The notes under the pieces were generated by a model that was not told where the DNA came from, ran no database searches, and saw only the letters and a list, made by a program, of their open reading frames with translations. A program made the position numbers and the translations under genes. A stretch of DNA of 64,000 nt. It comes from Nephromyces sp. MM_2019. Lineage: Eukaryota > Apicomplexa > Aconoidasida > Nephromycida. The stretch spans positions 164,956 through 228,955 of the forward strand of contig JADHZB010001530.1 in assembly GCA_015657535.1 (NCBI GenBank). Direction: 5' to 3'. Shown here one piece after another: positions 62,002-64,000 of the stretch. How positions within the stretch are numbered: position 1 is the first letter of the stretch; each line of letters opens with the position of its first letter.

Positions 62002-63947
62002 ATGTCTCATTATAAAGTTCTAGGTGTGTTGCAGGATCGAGATTTCTACAAGCTAAGATTTTTTGTGTACAATATAGTTGGTTGAAGATGCTGATTTGAG
62101 TTTTCTTTGAAGTTATTGAAGTGTGCCTGCAAAACTTTGCATTTTCGAAAGTTCGGTGGAAATATACGTCGCTGAGAGCATTTTTGAATGAGTTAAAGGC
62201 AGTGAAGGTCTTTTGCTTGATACGCGATTTTCTCTTGCTTTATCTTCTTTTTTGCTCTCTCCCTTCTCTCATATTCTCCCCCTTTTCTCTTTTCTGTCTT
62301 CATTTCCCTCTGTCTTTTTACTTTCCTCTCTCTTTTCTCCCATCTTTAGTCTTTTTCTGCCTTTTCTTCCCTTTTCTCCACTATTTTATCGGATTTGCTC
62401 AATATTTCGCTCCCCAGTCTTTAGCTTCATCTTTGTGTGCGTTAGTGTGTGCTTTTTTTTTGTGGCGGCAACCCTTTGTCTCCTCTCTCTGCACACTCAG
62501 GTGTAGCCAGGGATGCTTCAAAGGCTGCAATAAAGAGGGCTTACTTACAGAAAGTCAAGTTGTATCATCCTGACATAAACAAATCTTCTTCTGCCAATGA
62601 GAACTTCATCAAAGTTCAGTCCGCTTATTCAGTGCTAAGCGATGATGCTTCACGTAAAGAGTATGACTTGAAGGCTGGCAATGCATTCGGCAGTTCATCT
62701 TCATCTGACAGATATCAAAGATATAATCATGGAGCTGCTACGCACCACGAGGAGGAATACACTTCGAGAAATCTCTACGATGAATTTGAGCGTATTCGAA
62801 GAGAGCATGAATACGCGAGTTCTCAATACGTGGTGGGTGTGTGGGTGTGTGTGGGTGTGTATGGGTATGAGTGGGTGCTTGTGTGAGTAGGTTTATATGT
62901 GAGTGGGTGAGTGGAAGTGGGTGTGGTGTGTGACGGGGTATGTATGTGTGTTGTGTTTATATGCGTGTATGTGCCTATATGATATCTGTATATTTTTGTG
63001 TGTTCTGCGTGTTATCTGTGTTTGTCTGCCTTTTGTATATTTTTCTGTGTTTTGCTTATGTATAACCTGCATGTGTGTGTGTTGCCCCTTTGACGCTTAA
63101 GCAAAGATTGTGTGGCTAGGAAGTATTTAGCTTATTGATGAATGTGGATGTTTCGTTGTGATAAGTATTAAGAAGCTCTTTGCTTCTTCTATGCATCTCA
63201 TTATTACTGCTTGAATGGAATTGAATGTGTGTGTTGCTTGCTGCTTTGCTTTGCTTACCTTGGAAAACTCTTCAAGCTAGCTTGTTTTGAGCTGCATCGC
63301 ACTCATTCTTGGAGCTTCTTCATTGTAATGAAGTTAAGCTTCTACTGTGGATTTTGCCGCTGTGATTTGTGCCTTTCAGTGTGTGTTTTTTCCTGATTTG
63401 ATGGAGCTTGAGTGTGTGTGCAGTGCCGTAGCATGTGGTGGGAGATGAGTTTGTGTGTGCTGCTCCGGCGTTTTGGGGGATTTAGTTGTACATAAACTTC
63501 TCCAGAATGCTGAAGAAGTTGAATCTGCACACACTTCTTTAGAAGGCGGTTAGATCTCATTCTGCGCGTGCCACTGCTGCAGACAGTTGTTGGGATGTCT
63601 CATGGTGTATGTACACTACTCCAGTCTACTGTGAATGCCGTCGCTTATGCGTTCTCTCGTGCTATTATTTGATGGAACTTCCGTGTGTTTACACCAGTAG
63701 CTCAAATGGGGGGCGGTGCACGTACGTTTTACCGCAGTTGAGCAGTTGGATAGCATGAGTGGCTATGCTTGGTACCCTCCCCCACGCTCTGTGTGTGTTT
63801 TTTTTCAGAGAAGAAATCGTGGGAGCTCCCCCTTTGGAGCTCGGCGTTCAAGGTTTGAATCTGGTAGCTATGATAGCAGCCATTCTGGTGCAAGGCCTTC
63901 AAACTCCTCAACGTATTTTTACTACAACATATATGAAGGCAGAACAG
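62002..63947 (+). CDS. DnaJ (Hsp40) J-domain protein, 3' end outside window
   Basis: Co-chaperone that stimulates Hsp70 ATPase. Exon 1 (62002-62023) encodes only MSHYKVL plus one base; an in-frame TGA lies 15 nt upstream. After a 477-nt intron that is strongly pyrimidine-rich near its 3' end, exon 2 (62501-62832) continues GVARDASKAAIKRAYLQKV, then the diagnostic HPD (LYHPDINKS) and AYSVLSDDASRKEYD. This completes the J domain within residues about 2-66. After it come Ser-, His- and Glu-rich residues (SSSSSDRY, HHEEEYTS). A third exon, 63809-63947 (phase 0, Arg/Gly/Ser-rich RRNRGSSPFGARR, then TYFYYNIYEG), is likely, with a GTAGCC donor. Other small exons may lie between. No Gly/Phe or zinc-finger region is seen, so a type III (DNAJC-like) protein is most likely. 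Introns are TG-rich. Confidence 0.85.
62833..63110 (+). repeat. TG/GGGTGTG-rich intronic tract
   Basis: A run of GTGTGGGTGTGTG-type sequence begins at the exon 2 donor of the DnaJ gene and fades into TGTGT-rich sequence. GTGGGTGTG repeats make the exact donor ambiguous (62830, 62833 or 62837). Confidence 0.7.
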
Positions 63948-64000
63948 GTAGCCCTATAGGAGGGGGGGTTTCTGTAGCCCTTACTCTGATAAGATTTGTG

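Overview
This window is nuclear DNA from an AT-rich unicellular eukaryote. Real genes are broken into many short exons with GT...AG introns, and no bacterial operon, tRNA, rRNA or recognisable transposon was seen. The organism is not certain. A plant-like AP-1/2 beta adaptin, CCCTAAA-type telomere-like islands and several genes with N-terminal hydrophobic signals fit an alveolate (apicomplexan or chromerid-like lineage), but this is inference. Most gene models here were built by hand, joining open segments whose splice sites and codon phases agree.

Layout. 3.2-12.6 kb (minus strand): three compact genes. These are a small secreted protein (3234-4301), a signal-bearing coiled-coil protein (5640-10062) and a protein with LG/IG heptad-like repeats (10138-12606, 5' end not found). 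12.6-18.4 kb: no firm gene, one possible signal-bearing exon near 15.4 kb. 18.4-37.8 kb (minus): one large 24-exon gene for the clathrin-adaptor beta subunit, whose long UG-rich introns carry microsatellites, a 53-bp minisatellite, telomere-like islands and nested opposite-strand open segments. 39.5-42.1 kb (minus): three compact genes, namely a small membrane/secreted protein, a PH-like domain protein and a protein with a recessed hydrophobic segment. 42.96-44.75 kb (plus): a 12-exon gene for a lysine-rich coiled-coil protein with a recessed hydrophobic segment. 44.96-48.99 kb (minus): complete 16-exon KRI1, a ribosome-biogenesis factor with a ZZ-type zinc finger. 49.2-50.1 kb (plus): a decaying coiled-coil gene. 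53.98-55.51 kb (plus): peroxisomal 2,4-dienoyl-CoA reductase ending in SKL. 55.5-62 kb: TG- and pyrimidine-rich sequence with a few possible exons. 62.0 kb to the end (plus): 5' part of a DnaJ/J-domain gene that runs off the window.

Function. The four recognised genes are housekeeping: vesicle coat (AP beta), small-subunit ribosome assembly (KRI1), peroxisomal unsaturated fatty-acid beta-oxidation (DECR) and Hsp70 co-chaperone (DnaJ). Between them sit unrecognised compact genes, most starting with a signal or membrane segment and continuing as coiled coil or charged repeat. These look like a lineage-specific secreted or membrane protein set and are the best candidates for new biology here.
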